Source of the DNA: Microcebus murinus
Lineage: Eukaryota; Chordata; Mammalia; Primates; Cheirogaleidae
DNA length: 64,000 nt
Direction: 5' to 3'
NCBI RefSeq assembly: GCF_040939455.1
Contig: NC_134120.1
Span: 18,280,501 to 18,344,500, forward strand
Made by a program: the position numbers and the translations under genes. Below are positions 37,914 through 49,789 of the stretch, one piece after another; positions within the stretch are counted from its first letter, which is position 1, and the number at the start of each line of letters is the position of its first letter. The notes under the pieces were generated by a model, which saw nothing but the letters and a program-made list of their open reading frames with translations, ran no database searches and had not been told where the DNA came from.

Positions 37914-37975
37914 ATGTAGAAGACAGAAGTAGCTCAGGGTCCTGGGGGAATGGAGGACATCCAAGCCCGTCCAGG
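37914..37975 (+). CDS. TCF4: TCF4 coding exon 4 (62 bp)
   Basis: This exon encodes part of transcription factor 4 (E2-2/ITF2), a nuclear class I bHLH protein that binds E-boxes as homodimer or heterodimer. The acceptor TAG is at 37911-37913 and the donor GTAAGT begins at 37976. The first two bases (AT) complete an Asn codon begun in the previous exon, followed by Val and then [19 protein letters not shown], ending on a full Arg codon. This matches about residues 49-69 of the long TCF4-B isoform, at the end of the N-terminal activation region (AD1). Exon start is phase 1 and end is phase 0, so skipping it shifts the frame. The bHLH domain is encoded far downstream, outside the window. A second consensus donor lies 65 nt further on, and a CT/CA microsatellite begins within 75 nt. 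Identity is very secure; the exon number depends on the naming scheme. Confidence 0.97.
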
Positions 37976-38040
37976 GTAAGTATATCTAATCTTTTTTCCC
38001 ACAACCAGACGTCCTGCATATGTAAATTGACAAACATGAG

Positions 38041-38046
38041 GTGAGT
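38041..38046 (+). promoter_or_regulatory. TCF4: Competing 5' splice site after TCF4 exon 4
   Basis: The sequence ATGAG|GTGAGT is a near-perfect U1 donor, 65 nt downstream of the annotated exon 4 donor (AGG|GTAAGT). The extension 37976-38040 is open in the exon 4 frame but adds 65 nt. Joining to exon 5 would then change frame and reach TGA within a dozen codons. Its use could give a nonsense-mediated-decay isoform, or it could be the donor of an alternative first exon. Whether it is used is unknown. Confidence 0.5.
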
Positions 38047-38047
38047 T

Positions 38048-38059
38048 TCTCTCTCTCTA

Positions 38060-38110
<51 letters not shown>
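38048..38110. repeat. (CT)n-(CA)25 microsatellite beside TCF4 exon 4
   Basis: A short CT run (38048-38058) is followed by about 25 uninterrupted CA dinucleotides at 38061-38110. The tract begins about 75 nt from the exon 4 donor and directly follows the competing donor. Pure tracts of this length are usually length-polymorphic. CA repeats in introns can bind hnRNP L and affect nearby splicing (established for other genes), so its position is notable. Confidence 0.95.
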
Positions 38111-38112
<2 letters not shown>

Positions 38113-38534
38113 TATGCATACTAAGTGTAATGAGGATCAGCTTGGAATTTTTTTTCTCTCCATTCTCTTACTGGGTGCTTTTATTCACTTTGACACCTGT
38201 TCCTGTTCCACTTCTGCTAACTCAAAGAAAAATCCCTTACCTTTGCCAGTTATTGATCCAGGTATTATAAAAGGGTATTTGTTTTAGAGGGAACAACTTA
38301 AAAATTCTAATATTTCTGTAATATATTGATGTGCATAAACTATTGAATAATTCTGAAGACATATGAGGGTCTGTCCCGCCAATATAATCTACATAATGAA
38401 TGTGAGTTTATTTCACTTTGTAAACATGCTATCATTCCACCGATAGGGTCTTTGCTCGCTAGTTAGATCCATTCACTGATTTGGTCTCCAATTTTTGTTA
38501 CCTTTTTTATGGTTTTCTTCCATGAATTGGTTGT

Positions 38535-38685
38535 TCATTAGGGCATAATGGGAAGATCATGGAGTGGAGGGAGGCATTGTGTGTTTTTGTGTACATACAT
38601 GACCTTGGGAATGTCAGTTCACCTCATTGGTCCTCATTTTCCTAATTTGTAAAATGAAGTAGAACCAAGCGATCTTCTATTTTTT
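38535..38685 (+). mobile_element. MIR SINE fragment
   Basis: CATGACCTTGGGAATGTCAG, TTCACCTCATTGGTCCTCAT and TTTCCTAATTTGTAAAATGA follow sense MIR closely. It lies within the intron between exons 4 and 5. Confidence 0.8.
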
Positions 38686-39524
38686 TCTGATTTAAACAGG
38701 CATGATTTAATATATAATGTCTTCAACTGAACCATTTCTAGGCCCTCTAAAATCCATGTCAGCTTTTATGATATACATATAATGGCCCAAGTTAAAAGTA
38801 GACTTAGTGCACATTGTAAAGCAAACATCTTTTCCTCCACCAACTGGCTATATAGATGAAGCATTCTCCAGGGAGGAGAAATGCTGTAACATTTTATAGT
38901 AAGTGTTCACATAAATTTGGGATGGGAGGAGGTCTCTATTTTGGCATAAAAGGCAAGGAACGTAATCAAATTGTCAAACTGAGGGCATTTCAACAAGTCA
39001 CAGTTACACATTTCCACCTGTCCTTGGCATAGCGATCCTCACCCTAAGTCAGGGTACAGCAGGATCTCTTAAGCTTACCAGTAACTTCGTTGAGCCCTTA
39101 CACCAGCTGTCGAGTTTGACATTCTAATGCTTTATATGGATGGGTTGAGGAAATCTTTCCTCCTCCTCGTGTTACAGTGTGCACTTGCAGAAATAAATCC
39201 ATTCCCCTCGACAGCACGTAGAGATGACAGAACCCCCCTCTATTGTTTAGTTCATTCACATTTACTTAATTTCTTATGATTTCTCAGTTCAATACACATA
39301 GGACTTTCAGTTGTGCTTTGGAGAACAAGGTCCATTTAGAATCATCCTGATTTATTTTAAAAACTCACTTAGTTTTCAGTAGCTATCTTGCCATTTTTCT
39401 CAAATATGTTGAATGAATATATCATAATTTATGTTTTCTCAATCCAAGGAGTATGCATGAGACAGATTATTTGCCGAAGACTTGTACCAGACAACCTTGC
39501 TAAGGCTCTCTTCTCTCGTCTTAA

Positions 39525-39640
39525 AGTGGCGATATTATCTCCTACCTTGCAGCATTGTGTTGAGAATTAAATTAGATAATGTGCATTAAGCTCTTATTAC
39601 ACTATCTAGGATGCAGACACTTAATAAATAATAATTAGTA
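39525..39640 (+). mobile_element. MIR SINE 3' fragment
   Basis: ATTATCTCCTACCTTGCAGC, ATTGTGTTGAGAATTAAATTAG and ATGCAGACACTTAATAAATA follow the 3' half of MIR. Confidence 0.7.
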
Positions 39641-40499
39641 TTATGCAATACCTGGTATAGAACGAGTGAGTGGAAAACCCATGCTAGGTATTTAAAATGT
39701 GACATCTTTTTCTATATTGACATATTGGCAGAATTAGAATACAGTATCATTCAAGTTATTTTTTATAAATGAGGAAAGGTGATTAAAAACGAGGTTGTTT
39801 TTCCTTAAGATTCCAATCATTCTCCAGTGGGGTGATGTGCCTTCTCATTGTTCATACAGCATCCGTCTTTTCTGTGTGGGCAGATTCTGCCTTTTGGCTT
39901 ACATGCCAACTGACACCTCTGAGTAAATTTGACTTAGACTTTGTGGGCAGGTCAACCAGCTGAGCAGAATGACTCTGCCCATCTCCCTCCCCTTTTTCGG
40001 TCACTTTATGCACTTTAGTCGGCTGAAATTTGAACTGTATAATACAGATAATTTTAACTCTTTTCTATATGTTATCAAATTCCTCCATTAAAATTAAGTG
40101 ACTGGACAGTTTGAAAACATCGTTTTACATTCCCATTAAAACAAGGAGATGATTGCAAAACTAAAACGTCTCCACCAAAAATTGTCTGCTTTAAAGCAGT
40201 TTTTGTGTTTGTCCACTGGAGAAATGCTAATTTATGCTAAAGTTTTGATGTTTGTTCTTGGTTATATCCTAATATTCTTAACATTTTTATGTGTTCATTA
40301 CTTATGCAAAACTCCAGTTTTCTTACAACCACAATAGTAGCTGTAATAAAACACCGAAACTTCAATATTGTAAAACCCAATGTTGTTGTTTAAATGGCTC
40401 TACCTTGGTCTTTCAAAAGCAATTCATTGTGTGCTATGGGTAATTTTTCCTTATAGCACAATTTTGCTTTGATGTGGGCCTATCAAAATAATTTTTAAT

Positions 40500-40640
40500 A
40501 TTTGTAATTTGTAATATACTTTACATGTGTCTGGTGTTTTACATGCATTATTTTCATTTAACTATGTCAACAGCTCCATGCAGTTGGTGCCATTATTGTT
40601 ATTCCCAAGATTTCAAAGCTTTTATGAGGAAAATTGAACT
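40500..40640 (-). mobile_element. MIR SINE fragment
   Basis: TCTGGTGTTTTACATGCATTA, ACAGCTCCATGCAG and CATTATTGTTATTCCCAAGAT resemble antisense MIR. It ends about 190 bp before exon 5. Confidence 0.5.
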
Positions 40641-40802
40641 TTGCTTAATCTGGAGCTCTCTCCTATCCACTGTACTTCTGAAGGTTCAGATTCCATCCAG
40701 AAGGTTCCAGGGAAGGAATAGTGGACTCCAGTTTCTTTGGGCAGGAGAAGTTTCAGTATTGAGGGTATGTTTATGTACTGATTTATGAATATAAAATTAT
40801 AA

Positions 40803-40994
<192 letters not shown>

Positions 40995-42822
40995 TAGACG
41001 GAGGTTCTGTTTTAGGAACTTGTATATTTAGCCAGTTCACTTGTAGTTATCATAAATTGTAGAAAAATATTGGCAGTCTATGCTTGGTAATAGTACATCA
41101 AGGACTAAGTTTTGCAACCATGTGGAAGATTGATCAAATAATGTCAGTGATACTGAATCTACGTGGAAATTGTGTCCTCTTTAGATACAAGGCACACATT
41201 CTGATTTCTAAGTTGCAGTGATAGTTTTCTAAGTTAAGGTAAATGAAGTCAAGCCTCGAATAATTAATATGAAAATATAATTGGGCCTGTTGGTTGGCAA
41301 TGATATATAATCAGTGTTAGCTGTGCATTTTTATTAAAGGTGTTATAAAAGTAAGTAGTGTTAATGGTCTCAGTGTGCTTGAATCAGAGTAGTGCATTCA
41401 AGTTGCAGTGTAAAATCTGATTGTGTATTTACCAAGGCGTGAACTTTAGTGCTAATGGTCTAGGCAGACTCCATCCTGTTTCAGTGAAAGCAAGCTAGGA
41501 GCTATGTGTTAGTTTGAGGCTTTCTGTGAATTTCCAGCATGCCGTTCATACTGGCGTACTTAGCATATTTTTCTGCTTTTGACTACACTGTAGGGATGTT
41601 TGTTTAACAGCAGTAACCTGAGCAATGAAAAGATAATTCATAATGGCTTAAAAGGTCCCAATAGCTAGTTACTTTAGTTTTGATGGAAAAAATGATCGTT
41701 GTTCTAGTAAATGTGAGTTTGTAACAATATTAGTAAATCTCTCAACCTGGCCAAATTCTATTGCTAATCTGTCAATAAATGAAGTTAAATTTCTTGGCAC
41801 AAGCTGTTGGATCATACTCCAAGGAAAACACACAGCAATAGTTACATCATTCTGAAACCATAACTGCAAATGCTTCTAAAGTATGTCCTTATTTTGAAGC
41901 CTTGGAAGCTCTACTTAATGTGTGGACAATACTTGAATCTCAGTCATTTTTTTTCAAAAATCACTGTCAAATTCATCCAAAGGAATTTCAGATATTTAAC
42001 AAAAAATAGTTAAAGAAAAGAAATACTAGCAATTTATTTTAACATTATATGTTTATACCTTTGTGTACCATCTCAACTTTGAGAAATGCAGAGGTGGGTT
42101 TGGTCATAGGTTGTTCTTATTTTTGTGTTCATATTGATGTCAAGATGGTAAATTTCATATGTATGTTTTAACATTGTAACTAAATTGAATTCCAGTTCTT
42201 TATCAATTATTCATTGGAAAGTTTATCAAGTTTCCTGTTTTTCAGGATATATAGATACAGATGACTAGATGTATTTGCCCACTTAGATTTTAAAGAACAA
42301 CTTTTGACTCTTCAATGTCACTGGTAATGGTTTTAATTCTAACACTTTTCTTCTGTATTCATCTTTACCCAACTTCATAAAATACTATAAAAGGTTAATT
42401 TGAACATAATAGTCTTGAGAATTAGCACCTAAAGATATACTAACTTCTTTGGAAGATTCTAAAATTATTCTCTAATGTCTAAAGTAAGGAAAAGAGAATA
42501 AAGAAATTACTACTCATCTTTAGAAGTTTATAAGATGTGAAAAATGTTTTAGTGTAAAGAGCAACTTGATAAATTAATATTACAGGCTACACCAAGCAGT
42601 ACAAACATATTAAATCATTGTTCCTGTTCACGTTTCCTCATGGGCAACTGTTTGACAAATCAAATTCGTTTTTCAGTCCAAATAGTATTTAAAATATAAG
42701 TGGGCTGACAGTCTAGAGCAGAGAGAGCTGATTTTTTCCACTTGGTTGTTGTTTAAGCTGCAAATCCATGTCAGTCTCGCTCTTTTATCCTGTCTGCCCT
42801 CCTTCCCATTAAACTCTTAAAT

Positions 42823-43099
42823 ATGGAGGCCAAGACAGTCTCCTGCATTGTGATAGGAAATGCTACTATGTCCACGAGGCTCCCACCCACTGCTCCCAAT
42901 GAAAGGACTTCTCTGTTAGATAAGCTGTCTGGTCTGAAACATGGCTCTTTATTGTTTACAAACTGCTACATTTTCCACCTCAAGCAGATTTTTGCACAGA
43001 AAAGAATTGTGCTTGGGCTAAATGGTTTATCTGACATTAACGGTGCAGTGTCAGACTCGGGTCAGGGAAGTCGCCCTCGGAGAGAGAGGGCATTTCGCA
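42823..43099 (+). CDS. Candidate alternative TCF4 first exon (unconfirmed)
   Basis: An open frame begins with ATG at 42823 in a strong Kozak context (A at -3, G at +4) and stays open for 92 codons to a GTATGT donor-like site at 43100. The product starts MEAKTVSCIVIGNATMST. Splicing there would end the exon in phase 1 with base A, exactly what TCF4 exon 6 needs to restore its Ser codon. The last 50 bases are locally CpG-rich, and TATA-like AT-rich sequence lies 40-140 bp upstream. TCF4 is known to use many alternative 5' exons, but I do not recognise this peptide and the phase match has a one-in-three chance probability. If it is not spliced, the frame ends two codons later at TAA. It may be a chance frame. 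Confidence 0.22.
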
Positions 43100-45172
43100 G
43101 TATGTAAAAGAAGGGGGGATAAAGGGAGAAAAAGACAATGAGACAAGTATGAAATACTTGACATTTTTAGTTTAGAGAAGAATTTAAAAATGTATTTTTA
43201 GAGAACTGACTCTGATGCTGCATTAAAAACTCTTCCCACTGCTATAATTTCTCACATCCTAAACGCCTTCTTGATTGGCTTGAGTATCTCAGGGCTAGAT
43301 TCGGGAAACAAAGATTCTCATTGATTTTGCCCAAGCTGCTGTTTATCTAAAATGAAACTACTTTTAAGATGAGGCATGTTTGGTGTTAATGTTGCACTTT
43401 TGCAAACAAGATCTAGGTTGTTTGCAAGAAATTAAGGATCACCAATTTACAAATGGTGATAAAGACAGAAGTAAAGATCTATTATTTTAGTTTAGTGAAC
43501 AATTTGAACTCATAGAATATATACTGTATTCTGCACTGGCTTTTGTGTCCAGACCCATATTCTATGTTATAACCTTTGTGGACATTTTCCTTCTACCAAA
43601 AGAAAAAAAGCATTAGACTTTAGTGTGAGTTTTTGACAGCAATCCAATATCTATTTTCTCAGATTCTTTAACTGGTTTTCATTAAAATTACAGAGTATTT
43701 CTTTATATTTCAAAAACTTAATTCTGCTGTGATGTCACATTAGGGTAAAAGCTCTGTAGCATCAGAAATAAATCAGCCACTTTATTGGAGCAGATTCTCT
43801 ATTGTCAAATCAATCAAGCCTGTGACTGAATTAGGCGTCTGCTACAGAAATAAGTGACACCAATTTTACGGGAACGAGTTATTAACTGCAGATGACCTGA
43901 TTTTTTTTTTTTGTAAACTGTTCACTTAGTAAGACTTTATTGAGAAGAAAGCAAAAAAGCACTGTACCACCCTCTCCTTTTGGGAGTGAGTTATTAATTA
44001 TATATTTTGTTATTTATGGCAGTAAACTATTTTAAGGAAATGATACAGGCATTGTTAACATATTTGCTCATAAAGTTTTATGGTAACGAAACTCTTTGTT
44101 ATAAGTCTGAACTTTTTTATTTCGCATGAATGGTTTTGCATACATGTTAAAGTTTTTGTAATATAAAACTTCTATCTAGCACCAAAATACCAAAACTCAG
44201 CCTATTTGAGCCCCTATCTCAAATTTATACAAAACAGAAATAATTTATAAGAGTATTAGAGCATCTGTTAATTTAACCTTTTAGAAATAAACATTGTATA
44301 TTGGAAAAATAATACTCTATTTGATAGTTTGTGAATCTAAAGTAAAAATAAATGAACACACATGTGTGCTTGTACATGCATGGGTACATGTGCACACAAT
44401 TGTGCTAGAAGAATTAGTGAACACTTCTTGGTTTAGAAGGTAGTTCTACTTGTTTCATTGCTGTCTGTAGGTATCGTTGTCATACAATGTTTTAGTGGTT
44501 GAAATTCTGTAAATCTTTTAAAGAAAAGCATAGCTAAAATAAACAAAAAGCAAGCTCCTAAAATTTTTTTTAAATAGGTATGAATGGCCTTTTGGTTTTA
44601 TTTTGATGTTGGCGGGATTGAGAGATTTCAGTGCTGTCTACCTGCATTGACCAATTCATATACTGTTACCTGGCACTTGCTAAGTGCTCATTCATTGCTT
44701 TCATTGGGTAGACACAAGCCAGTTTGCATTTTATCTTAGTTGAAATTCCAAGCACTGTTTTGTATTTGGAGAAAACTGGTCACTTCTTCCTCGTGACTGT
44801 ATATCGTTATTAATGATAATCACGTATACTGGACCTGTTGTAAACTTGTTCACTGCAGTTTTTAAGCAGTTTGATTAAACTCTCATAGGCGGTCAGTTGA
44901 GTCACTTTCAGAATATGCTAATAGGACAAAGGGGCCATGAGTCTGACTCCTTTGTTTTTAAAACGACTTATAGAATAGTTCAAAAATCCTGGCAAGAAGT
45001 ATGTAGAAAGAATATAGATTTTTTTTGACATTCCTGGTTTTTTTTCCCTTTGTCAAGCACTAAACTTTTGAAGGCAGTTGTCCAAACATTTTACAATTGT
45101 AGACCATTTTCTAGCTAAAACTCTTTGATCCAAAGAAAGATCTAAGCATGCATTTTCCTTTTATTGTTTCAG

Positions 45173-45202
45173 ATCTTCAGTTGAAAACCAGACTGAGGAT
45201 AA
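45173..45202 (+). other. Candidate 30-nt TCF4 microexon (unconfirmed)
   Basis: A strong polypyrimidine tract and acceptor (TTTTCCTTTTATTGTTTCAG, ending at 45172) is followed 30 nt later by a donor-like site, AA|GTGAGC, at 45203. Inserted after exon 5 (phase 1), the 30 nt reads without stop as N-L-Q-L-K-T-R-L-R-I and restores the Ser codon. Both frame and phase are therefore kept. This is a prediction only; intronic decoy site pairs of this quality are common. Confidence 0.15.
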
Positions 45203-46429
45203 GTGAGCATATTGCCCGATAAGATTATATGCGTGGATTGGTGACTGAAGGGAGTGAAAAGTGATACTCCTGTACAGTTGGGTACAGCTGAGTTCACCAT
45301 CAGCTGCTGTGCTTTCATATGTACCATTGTCAGTGGTTCAGTTTCCTTTCTGTGGTATTTGGTCCTGTTCCTACTCGTGGTACTCTACCAGGGCACTAAA
45401 TAATTTACCACCGTAGAGTAACTGGTTTCTAATCTAGCTCAGTGGAACATTTTACTGCAGGATTAGATTGAGGTTTCAGGCAGAACTGAAGAAAGCTGCT
45501 GGCTTATAGGATGACCTTTGAATCTCATCTGGGTTAGCGGTTGATATTTTGATTTGGTTACTGTGGTCATATTGTGACAGCTGCTAGCTCATTATAATTC
45601 GGTTCCACTGCTCCGTTTGCCTAGCAGGAATATTTAGGTTTGTATTACTTCAGAGTGTTTATGGCTACCCTGAGTTTAGCCCAGCATAAAGGTGAAGTGT
45701 TGTGAGTGTTTTCAAATCCCAGTGGCAGAAGCGAGTGCCTCGGTCTTCTTGTAAAACGGCAAATGTGAGTAGATACTGATGCAGGGAGGTTTTCTTTTCA
45801 TTGTAAAACTGAAAATATCCAATGAATCAGCTCTAGGAAAACTGTTTTAGAAACCTTAATGTACAAAGGAAAACCATGACCATAAAGAAACGTAACGTTT
45901 TCAAAGCATGGGTAAGATTTTTACTTGACCTCTTGGTCAAATGTTTTTTTCTGTGCAGAAAAGTAAGTATTAGAAAATAGCAAAATCTTTATAATAATGG
46001 CAGTCATTTGATATTTGAAAGTTCCATAAATCAGATAATTTTAGCAACTTCATGAGAATGGAATTGCGAATATAGATGCCAGTTCTAGAAATTTTAATTC
46101 ACCCTTAAGGTGCTCTGAAGTTAGGTAGTAATATGAGCAGGCTGCTTGCAAGTTCATTGGTTTGGGACATGTCTTTGTGCACCGTTAGTGCTTTTTAACA
46201 GCACTTTTCAGCTTGGGGTCATCTTGATATGGTCTGTTATCTGCTGGGCTGATAATGTCGTACAAGCAATTTCTAAGAGAACGAATCTTAAATTGTGGTC
46301 TTATTTGATTTTACTTTCTTTGTGAATTTTGATATGCTAAAATTAGAATGTCTCTGAAGATATTAACAAAGAGGACTATTAATAGTTTGAGTATCATCCT
46401 AAGTGATTTTAGTAATCCTGATTGTCGAG

Positions 46430-46570
46430 CTAAGGTTAGGAGTCAGAAGAACTGAGTTTCCTACTCTCTGTTTTACTACAACTGCCTGTGGGTCCTCTGG
46501 TCAGGTCGTTTTTACATCTTTAGATTGAGTGAGGAACAGCCCTTTAGATGATCTTGGAGGTAATTTTCTC
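46430..46570 (+). mobile_element. MIR SINE fragment
   Basis: GAGTCAGAAGAACTGAGTTTCC, TGTGGGTCCTCTGGTCAGG and TTTTTACATCTTTAGATTGAG is a diverged sense MIR. Confidence 0.5.
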
Positions 46571-47499
46571 ATCTAACGGTCCATTGATCTTTTAGATATG
46601 CCATTTTATCCTTATACTATATTTTATCTTTAGAGATGTTTTATTGTTCTTTCTAATTCATTCATCTCTATTTTATGAACACCTTCAAGTAACTTTGCTA
46701 GTGAAGTGTTTTTCAAATGTAATTCTTTAAAGCCTGCTTCCAAATAGATGTTTCTTTTACACCTCAATTTATTCCAGATCTGTAGTTTAGAGATTGGATA
46801 GATCAGGGATGAAATAATAACTCATTAAGTTGAATGATCAGGAGAAAAGTGTTACACATAGGCCAGTGAATGAATCGAGGAATCAGACATACAGGGTTTA
46901 AACTCTGAATGAAAAGCCCATAAATTAAAGTTTGACCTATGTCTTATGATAGCCAGTCATATAGAAATTCAGTTTTTACTCTGTAGTACTTACTGTATCC
47001 TTGACTGCACAGAATATTCTCCTTTTAGGAAGCAGGTCCTGTTACAATGTAGTAGGCTTCAGTTCTCAATAAACCGCAGGTTATTTTATTTATAAGAGTA
47101 AATAAGCAAAACCAATAATATTTTGAAAGGCCAGTTAAAAAGTTATATGTTTGCAGTATTCAGGTAAGATAACTGATTTGCTTTTGTCTAGTTAGTGAAC
47201 ATTCCGGTCCTTCTTTCATCAGTTTTGTTTCCTTTGCCTTCTGCCACCTACTACTCTGCGATATATCACAATTAATGCTGTGATCCTCAAACACTTTCAC
47301 AGTCAAACCAGGTTTACTAAACCAGGTCTTCTAAAATTTAGAAGAACTGATAATCAGAAAAATGTTACTTGAAAACTCTGGCCAACAGAGATGTACAGGT
47401 CTTCTAAATATCAGGGGAGGCGATTTTACATAGACAGTGATTGACCCTAAGAGAAAATAAATCATTTAAGATTTACACAAAAGTAAAAAGCTGTTTGTA

Positions 47500-47740
47500 T
47501 CAGGAGGGAATACTTTCGTTTGGAAGTAATGGAAAATATGACTAATGGTGGCTTAAAAATAATTTTTCTCATTCTAGAAGTCTCGTGGTAGGCTGCTGCT
47601 GGAATTGGTTTGTAGCTCAGCAGTGTCAGGGCTGGTGGCTCTGGGATTCTTTTGCTTTTTCCCCTCATTGTCTCAAGATGACTGTCACAGCTTCAGGTGT
47701 CCAGTTTGGGTTTGCTGGAGAAAGAAGTGAAAGGGTGAGT
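47500..47740 (+). mobile_element. Ancient interspersed repeat, family unresolved
   Basis: The text ACTAATGGTGGCTTAAAAAT, GCAGTGTCAGGGCTGGTGG and CATTGTCTCAAGATGACTGTC resembles the repeat suggested at 18485 and 53765. The assignment is tentative. Confidence 0.35.
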
Positions 47741-47805
47741 TTAGCAATATCTTCCCCCACCCTATGTACCACCTCCCCATGTCCCAGGCCATGGCTAGCT
47801 GCAGA

Positions 47806-47824
47806 GGGTGGGGTTGGGGTTGGG
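47806..47824 (+). other. G-quadruplex motif, telomere-like spacing
   Basis: GGGTGGGGTTGGGGTTGGG: four G runs with loops of 1, 2 and 2 nt, a strong canonical quadruplex motif on the TCF4 transcript strand. Confidence 0.85.
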
Positions 47825-49234
47825 ACTGCACAATAGCTTCTGTTCCAGGGAAACAGTTGAGAGAGAAGGGAATTGGGAATTCATATTGGGCTTACCACCT
47901 ACAGTGTTCAATTCACAGTTTAGTTTTCTTAGAAAAAATACATACTTTTCTATTTAACAGTTTTGAAAATTAAGAACAAGGCTCAGCCTTTCATGTAATA
48001 AACAAAATATAAAAATGTGTCTCAACTCTCAATTCTGGTTAGCAAATTAGAAAGGCAAAGAGACATGGAGTAGAAAGAAAGGCATCGAAAAGAGGAAAGT
48101 GGAGAAGGTCCAGGCACGAAGGTCTTGCACAGGATAAAGGAGTCAGAGGCACGCTCTGCACATTTCACCAGGGCCTGTGCCTTCATTGTTGTCCTAATCC
48201 TTTGAGCAAGGCAGCAGCCAGCCAAAGTCAACCCTCTTAATGTCAGCATTCCCCAGAACCTTCCCCTTTAAGTCTCCGGATTGACTTTCTGTCAACCTGT
48301 GCAGGGCACCCTGGTCAGGAGACAGGCCCATAGCTCCAGCCCTAGCTTTGTCTCCATTCCCTTTGGCGATTGTTGCAGGAGCCACAGGTCAGTTCCCACT
48401 CTCACACTCCCCTGTTGCACCCATCCACAGGAAGCCTGGCTTCCTGGAGCAGCAAGGTCCTTGGATGTGCCACTACAAGTGACAGATGGAGATCTTCTTT
48501 CCCCTGGACCACTGCCCAAAACAGTCTCCTGGGAACTTACCTCCAGTAGCCTCCCATGTCACCATGAAGCACTCAGACAAGAGTTCCCACTGCATGTGGG
48601 GGAGGGCCTTCTCTTTTCTTTTAATATGTACACAATTACATCATTGATTTTTAAGTTGGAGGATTAGGTGCAGCCGAAAGCCATTTAATTTTTGATAAAT
48701 GCTGAGACTGCATGAAATCGTGAGAGCAGGATCCAGCTTTTGGCCAGAAGTTTCCCAACTCTGTTGAACACATCGTGGTATGAATCAGGCAGATGAGAAG
48801 AGAGGCAGAGGAAGGACCGATCTATCGTTAAAGGGAAGCAGGATGTGAAATAAACAGTGCTGTTTTTATTTCATACTAAAATTTTTCTCTAAGTTTTCCA
48901 TTGAGAAAATGATTTCTTTGAATTTTGCATGCGCTTAACTACCCAGTACCCTACTTCTTGACTGGATCCTGGGGCAGGAATTATTAAACACTTTGCATTT
49001 CTCAAAACTCTCATTGCCCCCTTGGCTCCTGGAGAATAACAGTACAGTCAAGGGGCCTGTGACCCTGACACCCATGAAAGTTATGTGTCTACCTTAAGTG
49101 CTATGTTCACCCTTAATAAAAATAAGATATTGTTTGTTTGTTTGATGTTCACATTGTACCATTCATTAGGACAAAGAAACAGATGAGCTCAGTTTTAAGC
49201 ACTGCAAGTTTCTAGGGCTCTTGAGGTCACTTCA

Positions 49235-49400
49235 GTCTTAGTCTTGGCTTTTCCACTTCATGGTTATGGGACCCTGGGAAAACATCTTAGGAGCCCCAAC
49301 TTTCTTGTTTCACAGGCGAAGACAGTAATGTCGGTCTGGCCTGCCCCTCGCAGGGTCACTGTGAGCTGTGCAGTGACGTGGTATGCTTTGTAACAACTGC
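49235..49400 (+). mobile_element. MIR SINE fragment
   Basis: TCTTGGCTTTTCCACTTCAT, TTATGGGACCCTGGGAAAAC and TCTTGTTTCACAGGCGAAGAC followed by CAGGGTCACTGTGAG follows sense MIR. Confidence 0.6.
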
Positions 49401-49789
49401 GCTGTGCCCTGTGACTGTTATGGCACTGCGGGGCTATACATACACTTGTAGTCTGTCATTTTTTTGTCTCGGTAATGGATTGAAAAATCTATAGACTTTG
49501 GGTCTTCGGTGAAAGCAGTTTTAAAATACCTTTACCTTCTAATGAGATTGGAACAGAAGGCACGAGCAGGTGGAAGTGGTATAGAATGTTCAGTTCTGTA
49601 AACATCAGGACCAAAATGGAAAGGTTTCTTTTTTAGCCAGTCCACAAAATCAGTAATCCTATAGAATAAGTACCTCTTTGGGGACAAAATTCAGATGTGC
49701 CCCTTTGTGAAATATTTGCCTTTACTTGAAGTGTTCTCGAGTTTCATGATTATACATGGCTAAGAATGGCTGCCTGTGCTGTTTGGTGA

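Noticed and set aside
48281..48667. 128-codon + frame in GC-richer DNA
   Set aside because: Open on both strands with no domain; no splice or promoter evidence ties it to a transcript.
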